DNA from: Oleidesulfovibrio sp964593925 | GTDB lineage: Bacteria; Desulfobacterota; Desulfovibrionia; Desulfovibrionales; Desulfovibrionaceae | Assembly: GCA_964593925.1 (NCBI GenBank) | Contig: CAZQKM010000002.1 | Location: 62,001-126,000, forward strand | Direction of reading: 5' to 3' | Length of the DNA stretch: 64,000 nt | In this document: positions 1 to 8,690 of the stretch, in pieces | Layout of the letters: each line of letters starts with the position of its first letter | Numbering within the stretch: the first letter of the stretch is position 1 | Translations under genes and position numbers: made by a program | The notes under the pieces: model-generated | Databases searched by the model: none | What the model was told of the DNA's origin: nothing | Seen by the model: only the letters and a program-made list of their open reading frames with translations

Positions 1-416
1 TGGCCCGATTTGTAGAATCCGTGGACATTTCGCGTGTGCTCACCGCTGGTGCGGTGATGAAGCGTTCGGAGGCCGTGGCCATCCTGGGGGTGGACGGCCC
101 TCGTACTGCGCTGCGTAAAATGCGCGCATCTGCCATTGCCAGCTTGTTTGTGCTTGATCGTGAGCATCGCGTACTAGGTATTGTTACGGCCTCTGATGTG
201 GCTGCGTTATTAAAGGAAAATAGGCGAGATATTGAAAGTATTATGCGGCAAGATATTCGTACCGTAGATGTAGATACCCCCGCGGCAGAGCTTATCCCGC
301 TAATGGCGGAACTGCCCTATGCCCTGCCGGTTGTGGATGCCAAAGAGCGCCTGAAAGGTGTGATCGTGCGTGGATTGTTATTGGGGGCATTGGCAGAAAG
401 AGGAGGCGACCAATAG
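1..416 (+). CDS. proV: Glycine betaine/proline ABC transporter ATPase, C-terminal fragment
   Basis: The frame is open from the left edge (residues ARFVES precede the GTG at 21), so the gene starts outside the window and only its end is seen. What remains is a tandem pair of CBS domains. These follow the nucleotide-binding domain in ProV/OpuAA proteins and in relatives sense ionic strength or nucleotides. The lead-in VDISRVLTAGAVM is typical of this junction. The ATPase motifs are not in the window. The stop TAG shares its last base with the GTG start of the permease gene, and the binding protein gene follows, so this is the first visible gene of a compatible-solute import operon. The family call rests on CBS architecture plus neighbours. 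Confidence 0.88.
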   Translation, partial: ARFVESVDISRVLTAGAVMKRSEAVAILGVDGPRTALRKMRASAIASLFVLDREHRVLGIVTASDVAALLKENRRDIESIMRQDIRTVDVDTPAAELIPLMAELPYALPVVDAKERLKGVIVRGLLLGALAERGGDQ

Positions 417-1255
417 TGCTTACATATCGTATTCCCGTGGGTGAAACTCTTGAGGCAATTATCGATTTTTTGGTGATGTATTGCTCAACGGCAACTCGCG
501 CGTTTTCTGCCATGACAGAGGGGGCGCTGAGCCTGCTTGAAGGCGCGTTGGCCTATATACCTTGGTGGCTGTTCATACCGGTTGTGGCGTTGCTGATATG
601 GCGAGCAGCAGACAGCCGGTGGCTGGGTTTATTTGCGCTGCTGGGGCTTGGACTTGTGTATAATATGGGGCTGTGGAGCGCCACGATCAGCACCATAGCG
701 CTGGTTCTTACGGCAACGCTACTCGCCGTGATTGTGGGGTTACCACTGGGCATATTTGCAGCCATTAACAGATACGCTTATGGCGCAATTATGCCCGTAC
801 TGGACGTTATGCAAACCATGCCCGCGTTTGTGTACCTCATTCCGGCAATTCCATTTTTTGGTCTTGGCAAGGTGGCGGCCATTTTTTCTACTGTGGTATT
901 TGCCATGCCGCCGGTAATTCGGCTGACATGCCTTGGCATTCGCCAGGTGCCCGCAGAGCTTGTGGAGTGTGCCGAGGCATTTGGTACAAGTCGGTGGAAA
1001 CGCTTGCGCAAGCTTGAGTTGCCTCTTGCCGCGCAAACTATCATGGCTGGTGTGAACCAGACGGTTATGCTGGCTTTGTCCATGGTGGTCATCGCTGCCA
1101 TGATTGGTGCAAAGGGTCTTGGAGGCGAGGTATGGAAGGCCATACAGCGCCTTGAGATGGGCCGGGGATTTGAGGCCGGTATAGGCATTGTTATTGTGGC
1201 CATTTGTCTTGATCGCGTTTTGCAAAGGATTGGTGCGCGCACCACCAAGCGCTAG
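416..1255 (+). CDS. proW: Glycine betaine/proline ABC transporter permease
   Basis: A 279-residue inner-membrane permease of the ProW/OpuAB family. It has several hydrophobic helices. The central segment contains the family-typical stretch around LDVMQTMPAFVYLIPAIPFF (near residue 125) and the ABC-coupling EAA-like loop VECAEAFGTSRWKRLRKLEL (about 180-200). The GTG start overlaps the stop of the ATPase gene by one base, a usual sign of translational coupling. It works with the upstream CBS-containing ATPase and the downstream binding protein to import betaine-type osmolytes. Length is normal for the shorter ProW forms. Exact substrate is inferred from family only. Confidence 0.93.
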   Translation: MLTYRIPVGETLEAIIDFLVMYCSTATRAFSAMTEGALSLLEGALAYIPWWLFIPVVALLIWRAADSRWLGLFALLGLGLVYNMGLWSATISTIALVLTATLLAVIVGLPLGIFAAINRYAYGAIMPVLDVMQTMPAFVYLIPAIPFFGLGKVAAIFSTVVFAMPPVIRLTCLGIRQVPAELVECAEAFGTSRWKRLRKLELPLAAQTIMAGVNQTVMLALSMVVIAAMIGAKGLGGEVWKAIQRLEMGRGFEAGIGIVIVAICLDRVLQRIGARTTKR

Positions 1256-1325
1256 CCGAAGTTTGTTAAGCGGGTAGTACACACCCACAAGGAATGTGTA
1301 TCATCTGTATTTATGGAGGAAGTAT

Positions 1326-2165
1326 ATGAAAAAGGTTCTTGCCGCGTTTGTATTGTTGCTTATCATGGTTACGCCTGTGTGGGCTGGTTCCAAGGGTAGG
1401 GTGAAGCTTGCCTATGTTGAATGGGATTGCGCTACTGCAAGCACGACCCTTGTGCAGGCAGTTCTGGAAGACATGGGTTATGAGGTTGAAATTACTCCCG
1501 TGGGTGCCGCTGCCATGTGGATGTCGCTTGCCACCGGTGACATGGATGGTATGGTTACCGCATGGTTACCTGTAACACACGGCGATTATTTGAAAAGGGT
1601 CGCCGATAAGGTAGAGGATCTAGGCCCCATTGTGGGCGGAGCGCGTCTAGGGTGGGCTGTTCCGGCATATGTTTCTATAGATACCATGGCCGATCTGAAA
1701 GCACAGGCTGCCAAGTTCAAGAACAGGATTGTGGGTATTGATCCTGGTGCAGGGGTGATGAAGCTGTCTGAGCAGGCGATGAAAGTCTACGGCCTTGAAG
1801 GCATGGAGTTGATGGAAGGTAGCGGAGCGACCATGGCAGCCAGTCTAGGCGACGCCATTCGGCGTGAAGACTGGATTGTAGTAACCGCATGGTCGCCGCA
1901 TTGGATGTTTGGCAGGTGGCAGCTCAAGTACCTTGAAGATCCGGAGGAGGTTTTGGGCAGTGCTGAGAGCATCCACGCTGTGGTGCGTACGGGGTTGAAA
2001 AACGATATGCCCGAAGTCTATGCCCTGCTTGACAGCTTCCGCTATGAAACTCCAGAGCAGCTGCAGAAATTGATGGCTTGGAACCAAGAAGATGGTAAAG
2101 TACAGGAAAACGCCAGACGTTTTATACAGGCCTACCCGGAACTTGTGGAGTCCTGGAAAAAATAG
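1326..2165 (+). CDS. proX: Glycine betaine ABC transporter substrate-binding protein
   Basis: A 279-residue periplasmic ligand-binding protein of the OpuAC/ProX family. The ATG at 1326 is chosen because a strong GGAGGA lies six bases upstream and the protein then begins with a clean signal peptide (MKKVLAAFVLLLIMVTPVWA). The mature part carries the OpuAC hallmarks VKLAYVEWDCATAST and a tryptophan-rich pattern (MWMSLATGDMDGM, AWLPVTH, TAWSPHWMF). In the family such aromatic residues cage the quaternary ammonium head group. It is the third gene of the import operon, about 70 bases after proW, and is followed by a hairpin that could end the transcript. Confidence 0.93.
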   Translation: MKKVLAAFVLLLIMVTPVWAGSKGRVKLAYVEWDCATASTTLVQAVLEDMGYEVEITPVGAAAMWMSLATGDMDGMVTAWLPVTHGDYLKRVADKVEDLGPIVGGARLGWAVPAYVSIDTMADLKAQAAKFKNRIVGIDPGAGVMKLSEQAMKVYGLEGMELMEGSGATMAASLGDAIRREDWIVVTAWSPHWMFGRWQLKYLEDPEEVLGSAESIHAVVRTGLKNDMPEVYALLDSFRYETPEQLQKLMAWNQEDGKVQENARRFIQAYPELVESWKK

Positions 2166-2200
2166 GCTTTGGCTCTGTGGATGTGATTTGAGTACCAGGC

Positions 2201-2224
2201 AGCGGCCCCTTGGGAGGGGCCGCT
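2201..2224 (+). terminator. GC-rich hairpin after proX
   Basis: A perfect nine-base inverted repeat (AGCGGCCCC, then GGGGCCGCT) with a six-base loop begins 35 bases after the proX stop. The T tract after it is short and interrupted, so efficiency is uncertain. It could serve both proX and the convergent response-regulator gene. Confidence 0.6.
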
Positions 2225-2279
2225 GTTTACGTATGTTTTGTGTATATTATTTCCAGGCTGCGGCCATTGGGGCTACTGC

Positions 2280-3878
2280 TCAGGAGGTTGTTGTACAGGA
2301 TTGATCTCGATATGCTTCTTGTATGGCCTGAATTTCGCCAAAATTATCAAAAAAGCCGTCTACCAGTATGGGGTCGAATATGATGCCTTTATACTCGCGT
2401 ATATACTGCAATACGGCGTCCTGGTGCCATGCCGCTTTGTACACCCGTTTGTGCATCAATGCGTCATAAATATCGGCAAGGCAGGTTATCCTGCCGGCGA
2501 TATGGATCTGTTCTCCTTTCAAACCTCGAGGATAGCCAGACCCATCCCAGCGTTCATGGTGCTCGTGGGCAATGGTGGCAGCGGTTTGCATGATCAATCT
2601 TTCGGAAGTGTTTAGTATTTGATAGCCGATGACAGTATGAGTCTGCATGATTGTTCGCTCTTCGGAGTTGAGTGCTCCGGGTTTGAGTAGTATGGAGTCT
2701 GGAATGGCAATTTTGCCTACATCATGCATGGGTGAGGCAAGAGAGTAGAGGTTGGCTGTATCTTGATCCAGCCCGGCGGCTTGCCCCAGTACTCGTGTGA
2801 ATTCGGCTACACGCCGTACGTGGTTTGCAGCTTCCTTTGAGCGTGTTTCCAAAACATCCCCCAACCTCAGGATGATTTCTTTCTGCGTGTGCAGTATTTC
2901 TTGGTGCAGATAGACATTGTCAAAGGCCAGGGCAATACTGTTGGTAAATAGTTGAACCACTGTTCTGTCAGGAGTGGTAAGGGTATCACTTTTGCCTTTC
3001 ATATATATGAGATGCTCACGCCCGTCATGGGAGCGAAAGTAGTTGAGGTAGTTATGCCCCTTGGAAATACTGCGGCGTTCCTTAAAGGCTTGGCGTATAA
3101 GGGCACGAGTATCTTCCGGCAAGACGCTGTGTTTGACATCCTGGTGCAGGGGTTCATAGACTCCCGTGCCCGCAATAAGCTCTAGTGACATGTTGTTTGC
3201 GTCGCAGGGGTCAGAGCGCTGTACATAGACCGAACCGGAAAAAATGTTATACAGGGATGAGAGCTGCTTACGCACGACATGAGCAAGTTGGCGAATGGAT
3301 CGGATGCGGAGGAGGTTGGCCGAAATATCAATGATGTGCCGCAACCCCAATCTATTTTGTTCAATGATCCGCAGATCGTAATATGAGCGTAATGCGGTGT
3401 ATACCGTGGTGAAAAGTCGCTGTGATGTCAGTTCCACCTTTTGTTTGTAGTCATTGATGTCGTATTCTACAATGACTTTGCGTTCCGGAGCTTGCCCTGG
3501 TTGGCCGGTGCGGAGAATGATGCGGATAAAGGAATTTTTCAGGTCTTCGCGGATGCTTCGAACCACATGTAGGCCGGCATGGGGTGTTTCCATGACTACA
3601 TCCAGTAATACAACAGAAATATCAGGCTCGTGTTGTAAGATTTTTAGTGCCTCCGTGGCACTGTAAGCGCTAAAGAATTGTAAGCCCCCCCCATTGAACT
3701 CAACGTCGCGCAAGACCAAGCGAGTGGTACTGTGTACGTCCTCTTCGTCATCCACAATTAGCACTTTCCAACGTGGTGTATTCTGCTGGACCAATGCTTG
3801 TTCTTCATATTCTGCATTGAAATGTACTACATCGTCCTGTTCCGGGCAATTTGAGGTGCTGGGAGTACTCCAAGTCAT
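2280..3878 (-). CDS. Response regulator with DUF3369-like middle and HD-GYP phosphodiesterase domain
   Basis: A 532-residue cytoplasmic regulator. The receiver domain (about 38-165) has the acidic pair in VLIVDDEEDVH, the phospho-acceptor Asp in VVLLDVVM, the Thr in IILRTGQ and the Lys in NDYKQK. A middle region of DUF3369 type follows. The C-terminal HD-GYP domain (about 340-515) keeps the HD pair in MHDVGKIAIPD and the GYP signature in HHERWDGSGYPRGLKGEQI, so it should hydrolyse cyclic di-GMP. It lies downstream of a sensor kinase gene on the same strand and is the likely partner. Its ATG overlaps the stop of an intervening reading frame in the pattern ATGA, with an AAGGAG site inside that frame. 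Output is inferred from the domains. Confidence 0.92.
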   Translation of the reverse strand: MTWSTPSTSNCPEQDDVVHFNAEYEEQALVQQNTPRWKVLIVDDEEDVHSTTRLVLRDVEFNGGGLQFFSAYSATEALKILQHEPDISVVLLDVVMETPHAGLHVVRSIREDLKNSFIRIILRTGQPGQAPERKVIVEYDINDYKQKVELTSQRLFTTVYTALRSYYDLRIIEQNRLGLRHIIDISANLLRIRSIRQLAHVVRKQLSSLYNIFSGSVYVQRSDPCDANNMSLELIAGTGVYEPLHQDVKHSVLPEDTRALIRQAFKERRSISKGHNYLNYFRSHDGREHLIYMKGKSDTLTTPDRTVVQLFTNSIALAFDNVYLHQEILHTQKEIILRLGDVLETRSKEAANHVRRVAEFTRVLGQAAGLDQDTANLYSLASPMHDVGKIAIPDSILLKPGALNSEERTIMQTHTVIGYQILNTSERLIMQTAATIAHEHHERWDGSGYPRGLKGEQIHIAGRITCLADIYDALMHKRVYKAAWHQDAVLQYIREYKGIIFDPILVDGFFDNFGEIQAIQEAYRDQSCTTTS

Positions 3879-4513
3879 GGTAGCTCCTTTTTGTCGTCAG
3901 GATATATCGTTTTGCCTAGTGTATCAGGTGAAACGGTAATTGCCGTAGATTGAGCGGTGCTGGTGTTCTGCGGCGGTAATACGGTATAGTCAACAATGCT
4001 CGATGTCACTGTTGGTCGATATGGGAAAGCGAGGGAAAAAGAGGGCATGCTGGTGCTGTAGGCGTTGACCCGGATATGCCTAGGAGTTTTCAACGCGCTA
4101 ACGAAATTGGCAATAAGGAATTGGATTTTCTGCTGAGTGGTGAAATGCCACGCGATTTTTAGCATATCCATTTTGTATATCAGGCTGAGGGACGTCGTAT
4201 TCGTGGTAATGGTGTGCCGTTTGTGCAAGGCTTCGGCCTTGATAAACCAAGGAGCGTCGATTGTTGGTGCTCGCCGGGGGCGGTTTTTTGAGAGTACTGG
4301 GGGCCTTGCAGCAGTAGCCCCAGGTGAACTCGTTTGTGTACAAGGATAAAAGGCGTTTGCGGGTGCCGTGGGGGGGCGGCGGGTTGTAAATCTTAGCACG
4401 TGGTTAGGGGGCCGCTGTAAAGAGGTTTTTTCAGAAAATATCAGCAAGGGGGTGCTGGTAAGCAGGATAACGGTGTAACCATATTCATGGGGCCGGCAAT
4501 AGCGCTTGCACAT
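3875..4513 (-). CDS. Hypothetical protein coupled to the HD-GYP regulator (start uncertain)
   Basis: I do not recognise this family. The frame is open from 4765 to 3875 and fills the roughly 790-base gap between the kinase stop (4671) and the regulator start (3878). It ends ATGA on the regulator start codon, and its last codons supply that gene's ribosome site. The ATG at 4513 would give 212 residues: a short hydrophobic stretch (YTVILLTSTPLLIF), a Pro/Thr/Ser-rich linker, then a more ordinary segment (DAPWFIKAEALHKRH, LKIAWHFTTQQKIQFLIANF). ATGs at 4579 and 4171 are alternatives and none has a strong Shine-Dalgarno. Composition is odd (rich in Pro, Thr, Arg), so part may be a chance open frame. 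The last 98 codons look most protein-like. Confidence 0.45.
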   Translation of the reverse strand: MCKRYCRPHEYGYTVILLTSTPLLIFSEKTSLQRPPNHVLRFTTRRPPTAPANAFYPCTQTSSPGATAARPPVLSKNRPRRAPTIDAPWFIKAEALHKRHTITTNTTSLSLIYKMDMLKIAWHFTTQQKIQFLIANFVSALKTPRHIRVNAYSTSMPSFSLAFPYRPTVTSSIVDYTVLPPQNTSTAQSTAITVSPDTLGKTIYPDDKKELP

Positions 4514-4670
4514 GGTATATCTTAAGTCGCAGCCGTCATTCGCATTGTTGCCTCTGGGTAAATTTTTGGACAGGGGCATACTTGTGGAAGTCTGTATTTT
4601 GTTTGCGCCATCCACAACAACACACAAGACCCAGGGCAAGCAGGTGCGTGGAAAGTGGATTTTTGGTAAA

Positions 4671-7508
4671 TCAAGTGGAGCGAGGTGGTAATGCTGCATG
4701 GGTCTGTCCGGTCTCCCCGTCAACGGGTATGATGATGGTAAAAGTGGTGCCTTGGTTGGGAGCACTTTGGCATTGCACTGTACCTCCCAAGCGTTGGGTG
4801 ATTAGGTTGTAGACAATATGGAGCCCTAGGCCAGTGCCACCATTGCCGCGCTGTGTGGAAAAAAATGGTTCAAATATTCGGTTGCATACCTCTGGTGGCA
4901 TACCCACTCCGTTGTCTGACATAGTTAATATTACATTTTCATCCTGTTTTTCTACTGTAATTGAAAATATTCCACGCTCTATTCCCATAAATCCGTGGAA
5001 CATCGCATTTGTAAGTATGTTTGTAAGTATATGCATCAGTACTCCAGGGTAGCTATTTATAGTAAGGTTTTTATCTCCTTCAAGTGTTACATTGTGTGTC
5101 GTGCGTTTGTATCGAGGGCCAAGACTGATGAGAACTTCTTCAAAATATTCTATTATATTAAATGTTCTTGCTGTTTCTTCTGTCTGATCAACTGCAACAC
5201 GTTTAAAGCTTCCTACAAGCTCTGCAGCTCGTTTCAAGTTCATATATGCTGCTGTTGTAGATTCATCAGTAGATTTCAAGAATGATTCTAGCTCAGATCG
5301 TCGAATGCTTCCTGTATTGTATTTTTCTTTGACTTTCTCCAATTGTTCACGTAAAAATGATATTGTTGTCACTCCAATACCAATAGGTGTATTGATTTCA
5401 TGAGCTACGCCAGCAACAAGGCATCCCAGTGCCGCCATTTTTTCTTTTTCAACCAGTTTTCCTTGTGTTTTTTGCAGTGTGTCCAATGATTTCTCAAGAG
5501 CTGCAGTACGAGACTTGACACGCTCTTCCAGCTCCATATTCAGTCGCTCTAGCTCTCCGAGTATTGTCACACGCTCAGTGATGTCGCTGATAAAACCTTC
5601 GGTCACTGTCCGGTTGTCCGAGAGGTGCTCTTGTGGCTCGACCATATCTTGTAGCATGGTGCCGCTTTCCCATACCCAACGGATGGTGCCGTCGGACAGG
5701 ATGATACGGTATTCCACGGCATAGCGTTGTGGTGAGGTGCTAATGGCCTGTTGTACTGAGGTAAGGTCATCAGGGTGAACAATGCTCCAGTATCCTTTGG
5801 AGCCGCTCATTAAAGTATCAACATTGTAGCCTGTGAGCCCGAACGCCCCCTCACTGGCAAAGAGGATAGTTCCAGGGGGGTCTGTGGCGCGTCGAAAGGC
5901 CATTCCCGGCAGACTGGAAAGCAGCACAGAGTAGCTGCGCTCACGGTGGGCAAGCGCTTCCTGTGCTGCTTTGCGTGCTGTGGTATCTTGTCCCACGGCA
6001 AGCAGGCCAATGATGTTACCCTTTTCGTCCCGCATGGGTTTGTTGCGCCATGATACCCATACCCGTTCTTTATTTTTGCGGATATATTCCTTTTCGGTGA
6101 GCGTATACCCATTGGGGACTGTAATGGTTGTCCCCAATAAGCCTTTTGCAGGCGGCATAATGGTACTATGTATATTTAATCCTACCAGTTCGTGTCTTTC
6201 ATAGCCAAAAAATGACAGACCGTAATCGTTGATAAACTTGATGGTGCCTGCAAGATCAATATGCAGGATGATGGAATGGGTGCTGTCCATAAGTTCGCGA
6301 TAGCGGTTTTCCGCAGAGGTCAACGAATTTTCTACAGCTTGCCGTTTGAGGTTGTGCCGTGATTCGCGGTACAATGTCAGCAGTAAAAACGCCAATGTGC
6401 CCAATATGGAGAAGATGACGACTTTATTTCGTGCCAGAAACGAGGGCGGCGTATGTAGTATGGTGCTACCCTTGGGAACTTTTTTGAGCGAAATATGGTA
6501 CTGGGCCAGCTGCTTGTAATCAAAGACAAATCTGTTTTCAGCGCTTGTAATGACGGGAATATCCACTGCTGTTTGGTTCTTTTCTGCAAGGCGCAAGGCC
6601 ACTTCTGCAGCCATTATACCTTGAGCTGTTCCCTCCATGACTTTGCCGCCCACAATGCCTTTGTCCGAATAAAACTTGAGAATGCTAAAGATGGGGCGGC
6701 TGGTTGCGGCTTGGATGCGACGTAGAGCCTGCGAATGTAATCGCATGGCGTTGTCGCAGTCCTGCACAGAGGAAAGTAGAAGGACAATCGTATGCTCTGG
6801 CAAGTACTTTAATTTTTCGTCCAACATGGCAAATGTATACCTGCTGTACTCTTCTATCATGCCGGCAAAGGGTAGATCTTTGGTTTGCGTCCGTAGATGC
6901 CTGAGGAGAGTCTCACCCATTTCAGAATGATCGCTTATGGCTAGGATTTTGCGGGTTTCTGGCAGCAGAGTGAGGATGCTTTCCAGAGTTTCCCTGATGC
7001 TGGGGGGGGACACTACACCGGTAATGTTTTGATATTCGTCTGCACCTTTGGGCGTAAGGTCGCTATACCCACAGAAGACAATTTGGCTGTCTGGGGCAAA
7101 TTCAGAGTGGTGCTCCAGCAATATTTCAAGGGCAGTGTCGTCCGCAGTGATGATGACATCGGGCGGTGCCCCAGAATCTTGACCACGCAGCAGGCGAAAG
7201 AGGCGGGCGGGGTATTTTGACGGCGGGTAGTGCATGGTATCTAGGTATTTTGTAGAAAATCGCAGTTTGTCTTCAGATTTATCCACTGCGGGCAGGAGGA
7301 TCTGTTGTACCCCTTTTTTGACTTCATGGACCCATGGGGTATCGTAGTGGTATGAGTGCAGCAACAGGATATGTTTACTTTTGTCGAGAGGTGCAGCAAG
7401 AATGGGCACGGCATACAAGAGGGAAAGCAAGGTAGCAAAAGCTACACCTATCTGAGGAGTAGACCTGCGTTGCACCAGGTTTTCCTGTCTGGAAGATGTG
7501 TAGGGCAT
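4671..7508 (-). CDS. Sensor histidine kinase with periplasmic ABC-type ligand domain and two PAS domains
   Basis: A 945-residue membrane kinase. Residues 1-38 resemble an uncleaved signal or first membrane segment. A periplasmic domain of the ABC substrate-binding-protein family (PF04392-like) covers about 45-340, and a second membrane segment lies near 370-390 (KVVIFSILGTLAFLLLTLY). Two PAS domains follow (about 405-670), then a coiled coil. The phospho-acceptor His is in GVAHEINTP near residue 705. The ATPase has an N-box-like LTNAMFHGF, G1 SDNGVGMPPE and G2 GTGLGLHIVYN, so catalysis looks intact. The likely output is the HD-GYP regulator downstream. The ligand cannot be read from sequence. 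The AAGGGA upstream of the ATG supports the start. Confidence 0.93.
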   Translation of the reverse strand: MPYTSSRQENLVQRRSTPQIGVAFATLLSLLYAVPILAAPLDKSKHILLLHSYHYDTPWVHEVKKGVQQILLPAVDKSEDKLRFSTKYLDTMHYPPSKYPARLFRLLRGQDSGAPPDVIITADDTALEILLEHHSEFAPDSQIVFCGYSDLTPKGADEYQNITGVVSPPSIRETLESILTLLPETRKILAISDHSEMGETLLRHLRTQTKDLPFAGMIEEYSRYTFAMLDEKLKYLPEHTIVLLLSSVQDCDNAMRLHSQALRRIQAATSRPIFSILKFYSDKGIVGGKVMEGTAQGIMAAEVALRLAEKNQTAVDIPVITSAENRFVFDYKQLAQYHISLKKVPKGSTILHTPPSFLARNKVVIFSILGTLAFLLLTLYRESRHNLKRQAVENSLTSAENRYRELMDSTHSIILHIDLAGTIKFINDYGLSFFGYERHELVGLNIHSTIMPPAKGLLGTTITVPNGYTLTEKEYIRKNKERVWVSWRNKPMRDEKGNIIGLLAVGQDTTARKAAQEALAHRERSYSVLLSSLPGMAFRRATDPPGTILFASEGAFGLTGYNVDTLMSGSKGYWSIVHPDDLTSVQQAISTSPQRYAVEYRIILSDGTIRWVWESGTMLQDMVEPQEHLSDNRTVTEGFISDITERVTILGELERLNMELEERVKSRTAALEKSLDTLQKTQGKLVEKEKMAALGCLVAGVAHEINTPIGIGVTTISFLREQLEKVKEKYNTGSIRRSELESFLKSTDESTTAAYMNLKRAAELVGSFKRVAVDQTEETARTFNIIEYFEEVLISLGPRYKRTTHNVTLEGDKNLTINSYPGVLMHILTNILTNAMFHGFMGIERGIFSITVEKQDENVILTMSDNGVGMPPEVCNRIFEPFFSTQRGNGGTGLGLHIVYNLITQRLGGTVQCQSAPNQGTTFTIIIPVDGETGQTHAALPPRST

Positions 7509-7934
7509 GGATTTATGTTCCCTTGTTATACCGTGTGCTTGGCGTTGCCTATGCTTATATCTTTATTTTGGATGGTGTATGTCCGTATGGATACGTCCTG
7601 AGAGTACTGTCCGGTCACTAGGTGGGTTTCTGGCAGCATACCGAAAAATATAAATATAAAAGAGCCACAGCACATTTTCTTGTACTTGTAGTATGGGGAT
7701 TTTTTTTCGTCAAGGGGGGTAAGGAAAAATTGACGGTTGCTTGCGTGGAGGCATGTGGGAGCTGCGGCACGGCTTGTTGGTAGTGTGTTTGGGAGGAAAA
7801 AGTTCTCGTGCAGGCTGTTGAAAATGCAACTGCTCGTGATACATAAAAAGGCCCTGCATATGCAGGGCCCATACGTCTGTAAGAGCGGGGTATGGCAGCT
7901 CCGTTCGGCAGAAAGATATGTGTGGTATGAATTA
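7509..7934. other. Intergenic region between cobI and the sensor kinase
   Basis: About 426 bases with no convincing gene. It must hold the promoter of the minus-strand kinase gene (A/T-rich stretches near 7520-7570 read TATAAC and GATATAAG on the minus strand). At the cobI end it holds the transcription terminator listed separately. No further structure or reading frame could be supported. Confidence 0.5.
7845..7869 (-). terminator. Rho-independent terminator of the cobalamin operon
   Basis: A perfect 20-base palindrome (GGCCCTGCAT followed by its complement) is followed on the minus strand by five T residues. It lies 65 bases beyond the cobI stop and is a good end point for the riboswitch-controlled operon. 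Confidence 0.8.
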
Positions 7935-8690
7935 TCAGGTAGCTATGGATCGTGGGGGTATGTTGTTGCCCGCGCAGACTTCTTTCTGCCGTGTTTTATC
8001 CTTGGTTACCAATAGTAATGAGAAATAGTGCGGCGAGGCGGGTGCGTCTTTCAACGATTTGGCCACTGTTTCTCCTGTCATGCCAAGGCGCGAGACAAAA
8101 GTGGACCGGGGGCTGTTGCCGGTGGCCTCAAGGGTTTCGCGGATGTTTGTAAAATTGCGATATGCTTTTAAGATGACGGCATTGTCGGCATGTTTCAGTT
8201 TTTCTTCCAACCCGTTGGCCATGCCAGAAAGTAGTAGCAGATTTTCTTCTGCTTCGCATAAGACTGTGCCCGTGTGGGCTGCTGAGGCCTGGTACGATGT
8301 AATACCCGGAACAATTTCCACAGGCAGTTCGGGATGTAGGGCACGCAGTGTGCGCAGCAGATAGCCGAAGGTGGAGTAGATAAGTGGGTCGCCCAACGTC
8401 AGAAACGCACAGTGGCGGCCGGCCAGCAGCTGTTTTGCCACAATGGTGGCATTTTCATGCCAGGCCTTTTGCAGGACTTCGGCATGGCGGGACATGGGAA
8501 AGCCTAGTTGCACTACCTGCACAACGTCACGCAGGTGTGGTTGTGCAATGGACAGTGCAACGGAATATGCATTTTTTGTAGAGCTTGCAGCAAAGACCAC
8601 GTCAACGCGGGCAAGTTTTTTAACGGCTTTTATGGTCAGCAGGTCGGGGTCTCCCGGTCCGACTCCAATACCGTATAACGTACCATACAT
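7935..8690 (-). CDS. cobI: Precorrin-2/cobalt-factor-2 C20-methyltransferase
   Basis: A 251-residue S-adenosylmethionine-dependent tetrapyrrole methylase of the CobI/CbiL type. It starts with the family motif LYGIGVGPGDPDLLTIKAVK, has the second conserved block FLTLGDPLIYSTFGYL near residue 100, and VEIVPGITSYQASAA near 130. It adds the C20 methyl group in corrin synthesis, in the cytoplasm. It is the last gene of an operon that begins with a cobalt chelatase under a cobalamin riboswitch, so the substrate is probably cobalt-factor II (anaerobic route, CbiL name). The start codon follows the preceding binding-protein gene's stop directly, with no gap. Length is normal. Confidence 0.93.
   Translation of the reverse strand: MYGTLYGIGVGPGDPDLLTIKAVKKLARVDVVFAASSTKNAYSVALSIAQPHLRDVVQVVQLGFPMSRHAEVLQKAWHENATIVAKQLLAGRHCAFLTLGDPLIYSTFGYLLRTLRALHPELPVEIVPGITSYQASAAHTGTVLCEAEENLLLLSGMANGLEEKLKHADNAVILKAYRNFTNIRETLEATGNSPRSTFVSRLGMTGETVAKSLKDAPASPHYFSLLLVTKDKTRQKEVCAGNNIPPRSIAT

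Noticed and set aside
740..1288. Long minus-strand frame across proW
   Set aside because: Antisense shadow of a clear permease gene, rich in His, Lys and Asn and without motifs.
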